Positions 1 through 8,603 of a stretch of 64,000 nt of DNA are shown in pieces. The translations under genes and the position numbers were made by a program. The stretch covers positions 558,001 to 622,000 of the forward strand of contig NZ_UGSI01000001.1 of NCBI RefSeq assembly GCF_900454495.1, in the 5' to 3' direction. The stretch's first letter is position 1. Every line of letters starts with the position of its first letter. A model generated the notes under the pieces. It saw only the letters and a list, made by a program, of their open reading frames with translations. It was not told the origin of the DNA and ran no database searches. The DNA comes from Paenibacillus macerans (GTDB lineage: Bacteria; Bacillota; Bacilli; Paenibacillales; Paenibacillaceae).

Positions 1-1
1 G

Positions 2-1177
2 CAGTATTACGAAAAGCTTCCCGCCCACCGGGTGGACGATCTGAATATGGACGATATGCAGTTTATGTTTTGCGATCAGGTGATCGTGTTCGACCACGTC
101 AAGCAGCGGATTCTGCTGGTCGCCAACGTGCACGTTAAGGAAGGCGACCGCGACGAGGACATCCGGCGTTCTTACGAGCTGGCGGAACGGAAGCTGGACG
201 AGGCGGCCGACCTGCTGCACCAGGAAGGACCGGGCGAAAGCTTCAACCGCCGCCCGATGCCGGTCGTGACCGATTTGGGCGATGTCCGTTCCAACCTGAC
301 CAAGGAGCAGTTTATCGCTAATGTGGAGAAAGGGAAGGAATACATCCGCGCCGGAGATATTTTTCAAGTGGTGCTGTCGCAGCGGTTCCATATCGAAACC
401 GAGGTCGATCCGCTCCATGTGTACCGGGTGCTGCGCACGCTCAATCCTTCTCCTTACATGTACTATCTCAAGCTGGACGGCGAGATCATCGTCGGAACGT
501 CGCCGGAGGCGCTGGTGAAGGTGGACAGCGGGCGGGTCGAGACGCGGCCGATCGCCGGCACCCGGCCGCGCGGGGCAACGGAGGCGGCCGACCTCGCCTT
601 GGAAGCGGAGCTGCTTGCGGACGAAAAAGAGCGCGCCGAGCATCTGATGCTGGTCGACCTGGGCCGCAACGATTTGGGCCGGGTTTCGGAATTCGGCAGC
701 GTTCAATGCGAGTCGTACATGGAAATCGAGCGATATTCGCACGTGATGCACATGGTTTCGAAGGTTTCCGGCCGGCTGCGCGGCGACAAGGACTTTTTCG
801 ACGCTTTTCTGTCCTGCCTGCCGGCGGGCACCGTATCCGGGGCGCCGAAGCTGCGGGCGATGGAGATCATCGCCGAGCTGGAGAACGAAGCCCGGGGCAC
901 CTATGCGGGGGCGATCGGGTATCTCGGATTTTCCGGCAATATGGACTCGTGCATCACGATCCGGACGATCGTGTTTAAGCACGGAAAAGCTTACGTGCAG
1001 GCCGGCGGCGGGATCGTCTGGGATTCCGTGCCGGAAAACGAATATCAAGAGTCGGTGAACAAGGCCAAAGCGCTGCTGACGGCGATCCGCACGGCGGAGC
1101 AGATGTTTCCGCCCGCAGCCAAGGACGGCGATGTGCTGAACCAAGACTATTTATACGAATATATCCCGGGAAAATAA
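2..1177 (+). CDS. trpE: Anthranilate synthase component I, 3' part (TrpE)
   Basis: TrpE converts chorismate to anthranilate using ammonia or glutamine nitrogen, the first step of tryptophan synthesis. The frame is open to the left edge, so the N-terminus and start codon lie outside the window; a GTG at 32 is internal. The visible 391 residues hold the chorismate-binding domain, with motifs GTSPEAL, RPIAGTRPRG, DLGRNDLGRV, LPAGTVSGAPK and a C-terminal GGGIVWDS. No trpG follows; trpD comes 18 bases later. This is the Bacillus arrangement, in which a separate PabA-type amidotransferase serves TrpE. First visible gene of the trp operon; its control region is not in view. Confidence 0.97.
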   Translation, partial: QYYEKLPAHRVDDLNMDDMQFMFCDQVIVFDHVKQRILLVANVHVKEGDRDEDIRRSYELAERKLDEAADLLHQEGPGESFNRRPMPVVTDLGDVRSNLTKEQFIANVEKGKEYIRAGDIFQVVLSQRFHIETEVDPLHVYRVLRTLNPSPYMYYLKLDGEIIVGTSPEALVKVDSGRVETRPIAGTRPRGATEAADLALEAELLADEKERAEHLMLVDLGRNDLGRVSEFGSVQCESYMEIERYSHVMHMVSKVSGRLRGDKDFFDAFLSCLPAGTVSGAPKLRAMEIIAELENEARGTYAGAIGYLGFSGNMDSCITIRTIVFKHGKAYVQAGGGIVWDSVPENEYQESVNKAKALLTAIRTAEQMFPPAAKDGDVLNQDYLYEYIPGK

Positions 1178-1195
1178 AGAAAGGAGCGAATGGCC

Positions 1196-2236
1196 ATGGC
1201 AGGACAGCAAGCGGTGCAGGACGGGATCAACCGCCTGATTCAAGGACAAAATTTGGGACGGGAGGAAGCGCGGGGCGTCATGCAGGCGATCATGAACGGC
1301 GAGTCGACGCCGGCGCAAATCGGCGGGCTGCTGACGGCGCTGCGCATCAAAGGCGAGACGGTCGAGGAGATCACCGGTTTTGCGGAGGCGATGCGCGGGG
1401 CGTCGAGCCGGATTGCGACGGAAACGAGCCGGCTGCTGGATACTTGCGGTACGGGCGGATCGGGCATCCACAAAATCAACATCTCGACGACGGCGGCGAT
1501 CGTGGCCGCGTCGGAGTCGGTGCGGGTAGCGAAGCACGGCAACCGCTCGGCCTCGGGCCGTTCGGGCAGCGCTGACGTGCTGGAAGCGCTGGGCGTGAAC
1601 ATTCAGCTCGACGCCGAGCAGGCCAAGCGGTGCCTGGACGAAATCGGCCTCTGCTTTATGTTCTCGCAGCTTTATCATCCTTCGATGAAGCATGCGGCCG
1701 GCCCGCGCAAAGAGCTCGGCATCCGGACCGTGTTCAATATGCTCGGGCCGCTCACCAATCCGGCGGGCGCGGATCGCCAGGTGCTCGGCATTTACGACCG
1801 CACGAGAACGGAAACGATCGCCGAGGTGCTGCGCGAGCTCGGTTCCAAGCGGGCGCTGGTCGTCAGCAGCGAGGAAGGGCTGGACGAAATCAGCCTCTCG
1901 TCGGCAACGCGGGTATCGGAGCTGAAGGACGGCGTGGTGACGACGTACGAGCTGCAGCCGGAGGATTTGGGACTTGGCAAGTATCCGCTCGGCGCAATGA
2001 TCGGCGGCGATCCGCAGACGAACGCGGCGATTGTGCAGCGGGTGCTGAGCGGAGAAAAAGGCGCTTACCGGGACATTGTGCTGGCGAACGCCGGCGCTTG
2101 CATTTACGTCGCCGGGCTGGCGGACAGCATCCGCGAAGGCGTCGCCATCGCCGCGGCGGCAATCGATTCGGGCAAGGCCTACAGCAAATTGGAGCAGTTA
2201 ATTCGGACAACGGGGGAATTAAGTTATGTATCTTGA
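1196..2236 (+). CDS. trpD: Anthranilate phosphoribosyltransferase (TrpD)
   Basis: TrpD transfers phosphoribose from PRPP to anthranilate, the second step of the pathway. The 346-residue length is normal for the family. The PRPP-binding glycine motif DTCGTGGSG is near residues 82-90 and the KHGNRS motif follows. Two in-frame ATGs exist, at 1190 and 1196. The AAGGAG at 1181-1186 is only 3 bases from the first but 9 from the second, so 1196 was chosen. Its last codons overlap trpC by 11 bases, which suggests translational coupling. Confidence 0.97.
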   Translation: MAGQQAVQDGINRLIQGQNLGREEARGVMQAIMNGESTPAQIGGLLTALRIKGETVEEITGFAEAMRGASSRIATETSRLLDTCGTGGSGIHKINISTTAAIVAASESVRVAKHGNRSASGRSGSADVLEALGVNIQLDAEQAKRCLDEIGLCFMFSQLYHPSMKHAAGPRKELGIRTVFNMLGPLTNPAGADRQVLGIYDRTRTETIAEVLRELGSKRALVVSSEEGLDEISLSSATRVSELKDGVVTTYELQPEDLGLGKYPLGAMIGGDPQTNAAIVQRVLSGEKGAYRDIVLANAGACIYVAGLADSIREGVAIAAAAIDSGKAYSKLEQLIRTTGELSYVS

Positions 2237-3065
2237 GCGGATTGTGGAGACCAAAAAAAGCGAAGTCGAGCATCTGGCCGCCGTGTTTTCGCTGGCCGAC
2301 GCCGAGCGGCGCATCGCGGAGCTGGCGCCGGCGCGGGGCTTCCACCGCGCGCTCGCTTCCGGGCGTAAACGGGAAATGGGCTTGATCGCCGAGGTGAAGA
2401 AGGCATCGCCGTCCAAAGGCCTGATCCGCCCCGATTTCCATCCGGTGGAGCTGGCGAAGAGCTATGAAGCGGCGGGGACGGACTGCATTTCCGTGCTGAC
2501 GGACGAGACGTATTTTCAGGGGAGCGGCGCCTATTTGTCCGCCATTCGCGAGGCGGTTAAGGTACCGCTGCTGCGCAAGGATTTCGTCATCGACGAGCGG
2601 CAAATCTACGAAGCGCGGCTGCTTGGCGCGGATGCCGTGCTGCTGATCGCGGCCATCCTCAGCGATGCGCAGCTGCGCGATTATCTGAAGACGGTGGCGG
2701 CGCTTGGGCTCGATGCGCTCGTGGAAGTGCACGACCGCGAGGAGATGGAGCGGGTGCTGGCGTTAGGGACGGCGGGGCTCATCGGCATCAACAACCGGAA
2801 TTTGCGGACGTTTGAGGTGTCTCTAGAGACGACGGCCGCGCTTGCCGAGCTAGTGCCGCCCGAAGTGACGCTGATCAGCGAAAGCGGCATCCGGACGCGG
2901 GAAGACATCGCGTATTTGGCGGCGAACGGAGCCAAAGGCGTGCTGATCGGCGAAACGTTTATGCGCCAGGCGGATGTCGGGCAGGCCGTTCATGAGTTGA
3001 TGGGGCTTTTGCCGCAAGCGGCCGCGCCCGGGGGGACCGCGGAAAGAAGGGCTGCTCATGAGTGA
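2226..3065 (+). CDS. trpC: Indole-3-glycerol phosphate synthase (TrpC)
   Basis: TrpC closes the indole ring, turning carboxyphenylamino-deoxyribulose phosphate into indole-3-glycerol phosphate. It is a 279-residue single-domain TIM barrel. Visible family motifs are EVKKASPSKG near residue 56 (catalytic Lys region), LLRKDF, INNRNL near 188, SESGI near 216 and the phosphate-binding GVLIGE near 238. The start ATG lies inside the end of trpD. The 3' end overlaps the next gene by 8 bases, so trpD, trpC and trpF-B form one tightly packed unit. Confidence 0.97.
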   Translation: MYLERIVETKKSEVEHLAAVFSLADAERRIAELAPARGFHRALASGRKREMGLIAEVKKASPSKGLIRPDFHPVELAKSYEAAGTDCISVLTDETYFQGSGAYLSAIREAVKVPLLRKDFVIDERQIYEARLLGADAVLLIAAILSDAQLRDYLKTVAALGLDALVEVHDREEMERVLALGTAGLIGINNRNLRTFEVSLETTAALAELVPPEVTLISESGIRTREDIAYLAANGAKGVLIGETFMRQADVGQAVHELMGLLPQAAAPGGTAERRAAHE

Positions 3066-4953
3066 TGCGGCAGCGGTTAAACAGCGGGAAACGGCGGTAA
3101 AAATTTGTGGACTTCAAAGCGTTGAAGTGCTAAAATCAATGGTGAACTTGCCCGTGGATTACGTCGGATTCGTGTTTGCGCCAAGCAAGCGGCAAATCGA
3201 CGGCGCCCGGGCGGCGGAGCTTCTTCCGGTGCTTCGCGAGTGGAGCGGGGGAGAACGTCCGCAAAGCGTCGGCGTTTTCGTCAACCCCTCGATCGAGGAA
3301 CTGGCGGGTATTATACGGCAGGCGCCGCTGGATATTTTGCAGCTGCACGGCACGGAAAGCCCGGAGTTTTGCCGGGCGGTCAAAGCGGCGTTTCATGTGA
3401 AAATTTTCAAAGCATTTTCCGTAAAACAAGACGGATCGGTTCATGGCGAACGGTCCTTGGCAGCATATAGCGGCATATTGGATGGGATCTTGCTCGACAC
3501 TTACGATCCGAAATACGGCGGGGGATCGGGTGTGACGTTCAATTGGAGCGCCGCAGCGCCGTACCGGCGTTGGGCTAAGGCACAGGGCATTCCTTTTCTC
3601 GCTGCCGGCGGGCTGCATCCCGGAAATGTGCGTGATCTGCTTGATGCACTTGGCCCCGACGGGGTCGACGTATCAAGCGGCGTGGAGACGGATGGGGTTA
3701 AAGATATCGCGAAGGTTGCCGCCTTCGTAGAGAGGGTGAAGCATAACATGAAGCAAGCGCAAGTGCCTGATGAACACGGACGCTTTGGTCCGTTTGGCGG
3801 CCGTTATGTGCCGGAAACGCTGATGAACGCGCTGATTGAACTGGAAGAGTCCTATTTAAAATATAAAGACGATGCTGATTTTCAGCAGGAGATCGCTTAT
3901 TTGCTGAAGCAATATTCCGGCCGGGAGACGCCGCTGTATTTCGCGGAGCGTCTGACCGAGCATTTGGGCGGAGCGAAAATTTATTTGAAGCGCGAGGATT
4001 TAAACCACACCGGAGCCCACAAAATCAACAACGCGATCGGTCAGGGGATTTTGGCCAAGCGGATGGGCAAGAAAAAAGTGATCGCCGAAACCGGGGCCGG
4101 GCAGCATGGCGTAGCTACCGCCACCGTCGCCGCTTTGCTTGGTCTGGAGTGCAAGGTGTTTATGGGCGAAGAGGATACGAAACGCCAGCAGCTCAACGTG
4201 TTTCGGATGAAGCTGCTGGGCGCCGAGGTTATCCCCGTCATGTCGGGGACGCGGACGCTGAAGGACGCCTGCAATGAGGCGCTGCGCTATTGGGTCAGCA
4301 ACGTGCACGACACGTTTTACATCCTCGGTTCGGCGACCGGGCCGCATCCGTATCCGATGATGGTGCGCAACTTCCAGCGCATTATCGGCGACGAGACGAG
4401 ACGGCAAATGCTGGAGACTGAAGGACGGCTGCCGGACATGCTGGTGGCCGCGGTCGGCGGCGGAAGCAACGCGATCGGGATGTTTTACCCGTTTATCGAG
4501 GACAAGGACGTCCGGCTCGTCGGCGTCGAAGCGGCCGGGAAAGGCGTGGATACCGAATTCCACGCGGCCACGATGACCAAGGGCAAAAGAGGCGTGTTCC
4601 AGGGCTCGATGAGCTATTTGCTGCAGGACGAATACGGCCAGGTGCAGCCGGCGCATTCGATTTCGGCCGGGCTGGATTACCCGGGCATCGGGCCGGAGCA
4701 TTCTTATTTGAAGGATATAGAGCGCGCCAAGTATTATCCGATCACCGATCGGGAGGCGCTGGAGGCGCTGCAGTTGCTCAGCCGGACGGAGGGCATTATC
4801 CCCGCGCTGGAATCGGCGCACGCCGTGGCCCAGGTTGTGAAGCTGGCGCCCGGGATGAGCCCGGGTGAGATCGTCGTCATTTGCCTGTCCGGCCGCGGCG
4901 ACAAGGATGTTGAATCGATTATGGCATATACGGAAGGCAGGGGATCGTTATGA
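3058..4953 (+). CDS. trpFB: Fused phosphoribosylanthranilate isomerase / tryptophan synthase beta chain (TrpF-TrpB)
   Basis: One uninterrupted 631-codon frame carries two tryptophan enzymes. Residues about 1-230 are a complete TrpF isomerase, with KICGL, the FxPSKRxI motif, ILDTYDPKYGGGSG and a C-terminal VSSGVE phosphate site. Residues 231-631 are a complete TrpB beginning MKQAQVPDEHGRFGPFGGRY. The PLP lysine is in HTGAHKINNA (Lys322 of the fusion), and GGGSNAIG is the phosphate-binding loop. There is almost no linker. Met231 (ATG at 3748) has a weak purine-rich site GAGAGGG about 11 bases upstream, so a free TrpB could also be made. Separate genes are usual in Bacillus. A small sequencing indel near 3740 could mimic a fusion. 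Confidence 0.95.
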   Translation: MSDAAAVKQRETAVKICGLQSVEVLKSMVNLPVDYVGFVFAPSKRQIDGARAAELLPVLREWSGGERPQSVGVFVNPSIEELAGIIRQAPLDILQLHGTESPEFCRAVKAAFHVKIFKAFSVKQDGSVHGERSLAAYSGILDGILLDTYDPKYGGGSGVTFNWSAAAPYRRWAKAQGIPFLAAGGLHPGNVRDLLDALGPDGVDVSSGVETDGVKDIAKVAAFVERVKHNMKQAQVPDEHGRFGPFGGRYVPETLMNALIELEESYLKYKDDADFQQEIAYLLKQYSGRETPLYFAERLTEHLGGAKIYLKREDLNHTGAHKINNAIGQGILAKRMGKKKVIAETGAGQHGVATATVAALLGLECKVFMGEEDTKRQQLNVFRMKLLGAEVIPVMSGTRTLKDACNEALRYWVSNVHDTFYILGSATGPHPYPMMVRNFQRIIGDETRRQMLETEGRLPDMLVAAVGGGSNAIGMFYPFIEDKDVRLVGVEAAGKGVDTEFHAATMTKGKRGVFQGSMSYLLQDEYGQVQPAHSISAGLDYPGIGPEHSYLKDIERAKYYPITDREALEALQLLSRTEGIIPALESAHAVAQVVKLAPGMSPGEIVVICLSGRGDKDVESIMAYTEGRGSL

Positions 4954-5771
4954 GTACGGCGCTGGTCAATTTGCTGGATGCGACGTTTGCGAAGCTGAAA
5001 GCGTCCGGGAAAACGGCGCTCATTCCGTTCATTACCGTCGGGGATCCCGATCCGGAAACGACGTTGGACATTCTGGCCGTGCTGGAGCAGGCCGGAGCCG
5101 ATATCGTCGAGCTGGGCGTGCCTTATTCCGACCCGCTTGCCGACGGTCCGGTCATCCAACGCGCCTCCGAGCGGGCGCTGGCGCACCAAATTACGGTTGA
5201 GACGTGCATTCAAACGGCGGTAAAGGCCAAGGCGCGCGGGATCAAGCTGCCGTTCGTGCTGTTTACGTATTACAATCCCGTGCTGCAGATGGAGCTCCCG
5301 CGCTTTTTTGACCTGCTGCGGGAAGCGGGGATCAGCGGGCTGATCATTCCCGACTTGCCGTACGAAGAAGCGGCGGAGGTGCTGGAGCTGGCGGATGACG
5401 CAAACGTCAGGCTGATTCCGCTCGTGGCTCCGACCTCCAGCGGCCGGATCACGCAGATTCTGGCCCGCGCCCGCGGTTTCGTGTACTGCGTGTCTTCGCT
5501 CGGGGTTACCGGGGAGAGAGCTTCTTTTCACGCCAGCGTCGACGAATTCATCGCTTCGGTCAAAGCCGAGACCGATCTGCCCGTGGCTGTGGGCTTTGGC
5601 ATCTCCAACCGGGAGCAGGTCGAGCGGTTTGCGGACATTTGCGACGGAGCCGTCGTTGGCAGCGCGATCGTGCGAAAAATCGAAGAAACGCTGCCGCTGC
5701 TGGGAAGCGAGTCTTCCAAGGAACAGGGATTGTTGCAAATTCGCGACTTTGTGGCACAATTGAGGGTATAG
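4950..5771 (+). CDS. trpA: Tryptophan synthase alpha chain (TrpA)
   Basis: TrpA cleaves indole-3-glycerol phosphate to indole and glyceraldehyde-3-phosphate; indole is channelled to TrpB. The 273-residue TIM barrel has the catalytic Glu in ADIVELGVPYSDPLADGP and the Asp shortly after it in the same motif. GFGISNREQ and GAVVGSAIV near the C-terminus are the usual phosphate site. Its ATG overlaps the trpB stop as ATGA, typical of strict translational coupling of the two subunits. About 160 bases separate it from hisC. Confidence 0.97.
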   Translation: MSTALVNLLDATFAKLKASGKTALIPFITVGDPDPETTLDILAVLEQAGADIVELGVPYSDPLADGPVIQRASERALAHQITVETCIQTAVKAKARGIKLPFVLFTYYNPVLQMELPRFFDLLREAGISGLIIPDLPYEEAAEVLELADDANVRLIPLVAPTSSGRITQILARARGFVYCVSSLGVTGERASFHASVDEFIASVKAETDLPVAVGFGISNREQVERFADICDGAVVGSAIVRKIEETLPLLGSESSKEQGLLQIRDFVAQLRV

Positions 5772-5781
5772 CGGCTATTTA

Positions 5782-5892
5782 AGTTGAACTTTTGAATGCA
5801 GATGATAGGGCAGCCGTGAAATGTTCTTACGATCGCTGTTGTTCGCAGATTTCTTTCGATTGGCTAACTCACCGTTTTTCATTAGTTCAACT
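5782..5892 (+). other. Widely spaced inverted repeat in the trpA-hisC gap
   Basis: AGTTGAACT at 5782-5790 and its exact reverse complement AGTTCAACT at 5884-5892 bracket about 90 bases between trpA and hisC. The arms could close a leader RNA hairpin upstream of hisC or be chance. No terminator run follows. The 160-base gap is larger than any other in this operon, so an internal promoter or leader is plausible, but no good -35/-10 pair was found. Confidence 0.25.
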
Positions 5893-5932
5893 GATTATAG
5901 CAGGGAGAAAGTTACAAAGGGAGGAAAAATGC

Positions 5933-7030
5933 ATGTTGCCCAAACCCCAGATCGTGGGTCTGCCGGTATATCAGCCCGGTAAACCGATCGAAGAAGTAAA
6001 AAAAGAGCTCGGCCTTGATGATGTGATCAAGCTGGCCTCTAACGAAAATCCGTACGGCTGTTCCCCGCGCGTCCGCGCCGCCATTGAGCAGGAGTTTATG
6101 AACATCAGCCTGTATCCGGACGGCAGCGCGGCGGAATTGACGGAGGCGGTGGCGGGGCATCTTGGCGTCAACCGGGAGCAAATTATTTTCGGCTGCGGCT
6201 CGGACGAAATTATCGCGTTGATTGCCCGTGCGTTTTTTCTGCCCGGCGACGAAACGGTGATGGCCGATCAGACGTTCAGCGTTTACAAGAGCAACGCCGA
6301 TATCGAAGGCGCGGTCAGCATCGAGGTGCCGCTGAAAGACGGCACGCATGATCTGGAGGCGATGCTCGCCCGCCTCGGCACAAAAACGAAGATCGTATGG
6401 ATTTGCAACCCGAACAATCCAACCGGAACGATTGTTCCGCACGAGCAGCTCGTTTCTTTCCTGGATCGGGTACCGGGCCATGTCCTCGTCGTGCTGGATG
6501 AAGCTTATGCCGAGTATGTGACCGATGCCGCTTATTCCGACGGAATCGGTTTGCTTGAGAAATATCCGAACTTGGTCGTATTGCGGACGTTCTCGAAAAT
6601 TTACGGGCTCGCCTCGCTGCGGATCGGTTACGGCGTGGGCCAGCCGGCGGTGATCAAGCTGATCAACCAGGTGCGCGAGCCGTTCAATACGTCCCGCATC
6701 GGGCAGGCGGCGGCCAAAGCGGCTTTGGCCGACCAGGAGTACGTGCAGGGCTGCCGCGAGAAAAACCGCAGTGGAATCCAGTATTTATATGAGCAGTTTG
6801 ATCGCTTGGGCTTGTCCTATTTTCCGGCTCACGGGAATTTCATCATGGTCGATGTTAAACGCCCGGCCGCGGACATGTTTCAAGCGCTGCTGAAGCTTGG
6901 CGTTATCATCCGCGCCGGTTTTCCCAAATATCCGGATTCGATTCGGGTGACCGTCGGTTCGGCGGAGCAAAACGCGAAATTTATAGACGCTTTGGAACAG
7001 GTGCTGAGCAAGTCGGCCACAGAGGTATAA
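5933..7030 (+). CDS. hisC: Histidinol-phosphate aminotransferase (HisC)
   Basis: A class I/II PLP aminotransferase of the HisC type. In Bacillales the copy in the trp cluster serves histidine synthesis and also transaminates phenylpyruvate and hydroxyphenylpyruvate. The 365-residue protein has ASNENPYG near the N-terminus, the NPNNPTG motif, DEAYAEY and the PLP lysine (Lys222) in TFSKIYGLASLRIG. The frame is open further upstream, but ATG 5933 follows an AAGGGAGG site at 8-base spacing and gives the family's normal length. The gap before it may hold its own control signals. tyrA follows, as in B. subtilis. Confidence 0.96.
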   Translation: MLPKPQIVGLPVYQPGKPIEEVKKELGLDDVIKLASNENPYGCSPRVRAAIEQEFMNISLYPDGSAAELTEAVAGHLGVNREQIIFGCGSDEIIALIARAFFLPGDETVMADQTFSVYKSNADIEGAVSIEVPLKDGTHDLEAMLARLGTKTKIVWICNPNNPTGTIVPHEQLVSFLDRVPGHVLVVLDEAYAEYVTDAAYSDGIGLLEKYPNLVVLRTFSKIYGLASLRIGYGVGQPAVIKLINQVREPFNTSRIGQAAAKAALADQEYVQGCREKNRSGIQYLYEQFDRLGLSYFPAHGNFIMVDVKRPAADMFQALLKLGVIIRAGFPKYPDSIRVTVGSAEQNAKFIDALEQVLSKSATEV

Positions 7031-7074
7031 TTCAATTTTTGGTTTGCATATTCGCAGAAAACGAGTGAGATTAC

Positions 7075-8169
7075 ATGACAACAAAAATCGCCATATTTGG
7101 GGTAGGTTTAATCGGAGGATCGCTGGCGCTTTGCCTTAAGGGCAAGCCCGGCATCACCGTCGTGGGGCACGCGCATCGTCCCGAGTCTTTAAAACGCATC
7201 GTGGAGCGCGGCGTCGTGGATGCCGCGACGCTTTCCATGGAAGAGGCGGCCGAGGATGCCGACTTTATTTTTTTGTGCGTACCGGTCGGAAACTTGGAAG
7301 AGTATTTGGTGAAGCTGAACGGCCTTACGCTCAAGCCGGGCTGCATCGTAACGGACGTAGGCAGCACCAAAGCGGCGGTGGCCGCCCGTGCCGCGGCCAT
7401 TTCGCGCCCCGGCGTGCATTTTATCGGCGGCCATCCGATGGCCGGGTCCGAGCGCTCCGGCGTGGAAGCGGCCTCTTCCTTGCTGTTCGAGAACGCCTAT
7501 TATGTGCTGACTCCGTCTTCGGACATTCCGGAGGAGGCATACATACGCCTTGAGCGGCTGTTGTCGTATACGAAGGCGCAAATCGTCCGCGTCGATCCGA
7601 TGCTGCACGATGAAATCGTCGGTGCGATCAGCCATCTGCCGCATATTATCGCGGTTGCGCTGGTCAACCAGGTGTGCGATTACAACAGCTCCAACGGGCT
7701 GTACCGGATGCTTGCGGCAGGGGGGTTCCGGGATATTACCCGCATCGCCTCCAGCGATCCTGTTATCTGGCGGGATATTTTGCTCAGCAACCGCAAGGTG
7801 GTGCTGGATTTGCTGAACGATTGGAACCGGGAGATCGAAGGCTTCGTCAAGCTGCTGGAGGACGAAAACGGAGCGGGGATTGAGGACGCTTTCCAAAAAG
7901 CGAACCGCTTCCGCAGCGAGCTGCCGGAACGGCGCAAAGGCGCGATCACTTCCTTGTTCGATATCTACATCGACGTGCCCGACCATCCGGGCATTATCGG
8001 ACAGATCGCCACGGAGCTGGGAACGCGCCACATCAATTTAAGCAATATGCAAATTATTGAAAGCCGGGAGGACGTGCCGGGGGTGATGCGCCTTTCTTTT
8101 CGCCAGGAAGCGGAGATGGAGCGTGCGAAAGAGCTGCTGCAGGGGCTTGGTTACTCGGTCTATGTCTAA
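7075..8169 (+). CDS. tyrA: Prephenate dehydrogenase with ACT domain (TyrA)
   Basis: TyrA oxidatively decarboxylates prephenate to 4-hydroxyphenylpyruvate for tyrosine synthesis. The 364-residue protein opens with a Rossmann motif GVGLIGGSLAL at residues 8-18. GGHPMAGSERSG holds conserved substrate-site residues, and an ACT regulatory domain (IDVPDHPGIIGQIA onwards) occupies about residues 295-364, suggesting feedback control by an aromatic amino acid. It closes the aromatic amino acid cluster. aroE, next in B. subtilis, is absent here, and the accessory region starts directly after. Confidence 0.96.
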   Translation: MTTKIAIFGVGLIGGSLALCLKGKPGITVVGHAHRPESLKRIVERGVVDAATLSMEEAAEDADFIFLCVPVGNLEEYLVKLNGLTLKPGCIVTDVGSTKAAVAARAAAISRPGVHFIGGHPMAGSERSGVEAASSLLFENAYYVLTPSSDIPEEAYIRLERLLSYTKAQIVRVDPMLHDEIVGAISHLPHIIAVALVNQVCDYNSSNGLYRMLAAGGFRDITRIASSDPVIWRDILLSNRKVVLDLLNDWNREIEGFVKLLEDENGAGIEDAFQKANRFRSELPERRKGAITSLFDIYIDVPDHPGIIGQIATELGTRHINLSNMQIIESREDVPGVMRLSFRQEAEMERAKELLQGLGYSVYV

Positions 8170-8217
8170 GCCGGGGGACAGGCAGCCCGTAAGGTGGTCC
8201 GAGAGATGACTAAAAGA

Positions 8218-8250
8218 ACGCAGCGCCCGGGAAAAGCCGGGCGTGTGCGT
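8218..8250 (+). other. Strong hairpin after tyrA
   Basis: ACGCA and CGCCCGG (8218-8230) pair with CCGGGCG and TGCGT (8237-8250) around a GAAAAG loop, about 50 bases after the tyrA stop. There is no U-run, so it is not a standard intrinsic terminator. It may stabilise the 3' end of the trp-hisC-tyrA message. Confidence 0.4.
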
Positions 8251-8356
8251 CTTAGAGGCCGCAATTTGGGTAAGCCGTATTATACCGTATTTCGCTGTGC
8301 GCAAGGCCGTTTAGGCTTTGAGTACGCCCAAATTATGAAAGCGCTAAAAAAAGTTG

Positions 8357-8386
8357 TTGACAAAATGAAAACGGATACAATATACT
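8357..8386 (+). promoter_or_regulatory. SigA-type promoter for a short transcript
   Basis: A consensus -35 TTGACA (8357-8362) and -10 TATACT (8381-8386) are separated by 18 bases. The predicted start is near 8393. An intrinsic terminator ends only about 85 bases later, with no convincing coding sequence between. Confidence 0.6.
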
Positions 8387-8392
8387 AAGACT

Positions 8393-8478
8393 ACAGTATG
8401 GTTTCTCTCCACTCCTATCCAATATCTGTTGCTCCAGCGTGAGCAAGGGCCGCTTCGAAAGAAGCGGTCTTTTTTTTG
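8393..8478 (+). ncRNA. Candidate small RNA
   Basis: A good promoter and a strong terminator enclose about 85 bases with no supported gene. A 14-codon ATG frame at 8398 has no ribosome binding site. A CU-rich stretch at 8404-8420 (TCTCTCCACTCCTATCC) is complementary to Shine-Dalgarno-like sequences, as in some Gram-positive antisense regulators. Alternatively this is an attenuated leader for the short frame at 8517. No known RNA family was recognised. Confidence 0.4.
8448..8478 (+). terminator. Intrinsic terminator with GAAA tetraloop
   Basis: A 9-bp stem GGCCGCTTC/GAAGCGGTC (one G-U pair) closes a GAAA loop and is followed by a run of nine T. Confidence 0.85.
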
Positions 8479-8516
8479 CTTTTGGCGGCCTGTTGGCGGC
8501 CGAATGGAGGTATTGG

Positions 8517-8603
8517 ATGAGGCTAACGGACAGGGAAATCTTATTCCGAAAATACAGCCGCTATAAAATTGTAACGGACTCAAGTGCACCGGCGTTGCAT
8601 TAA
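8517..8603 (+). CDS. Possible 28-residue peptide or gene remnant
   Basis: An ATG frame of 28 codons starts 8 bases after a GGAGG (8504-8508) and ends at a TAA at 8601-8603, just downstream of the promoter/terminator pair at 8357-8478. No family was recognised, and the following bases are degenerate repeat sequence. It could be a leader peptide, the 5' stump of a lost gene, or chance. Confidence 0.2.
   Translation: MRLTDREILFRKYSRYKIVTDSSAPALH

Noticed and set aside
8194..8388. 64-codon frame after tyrA
   Set aside because: It runs through a hairpin and the candidate promoter, has no good ribosome site and no recognisable protein features.
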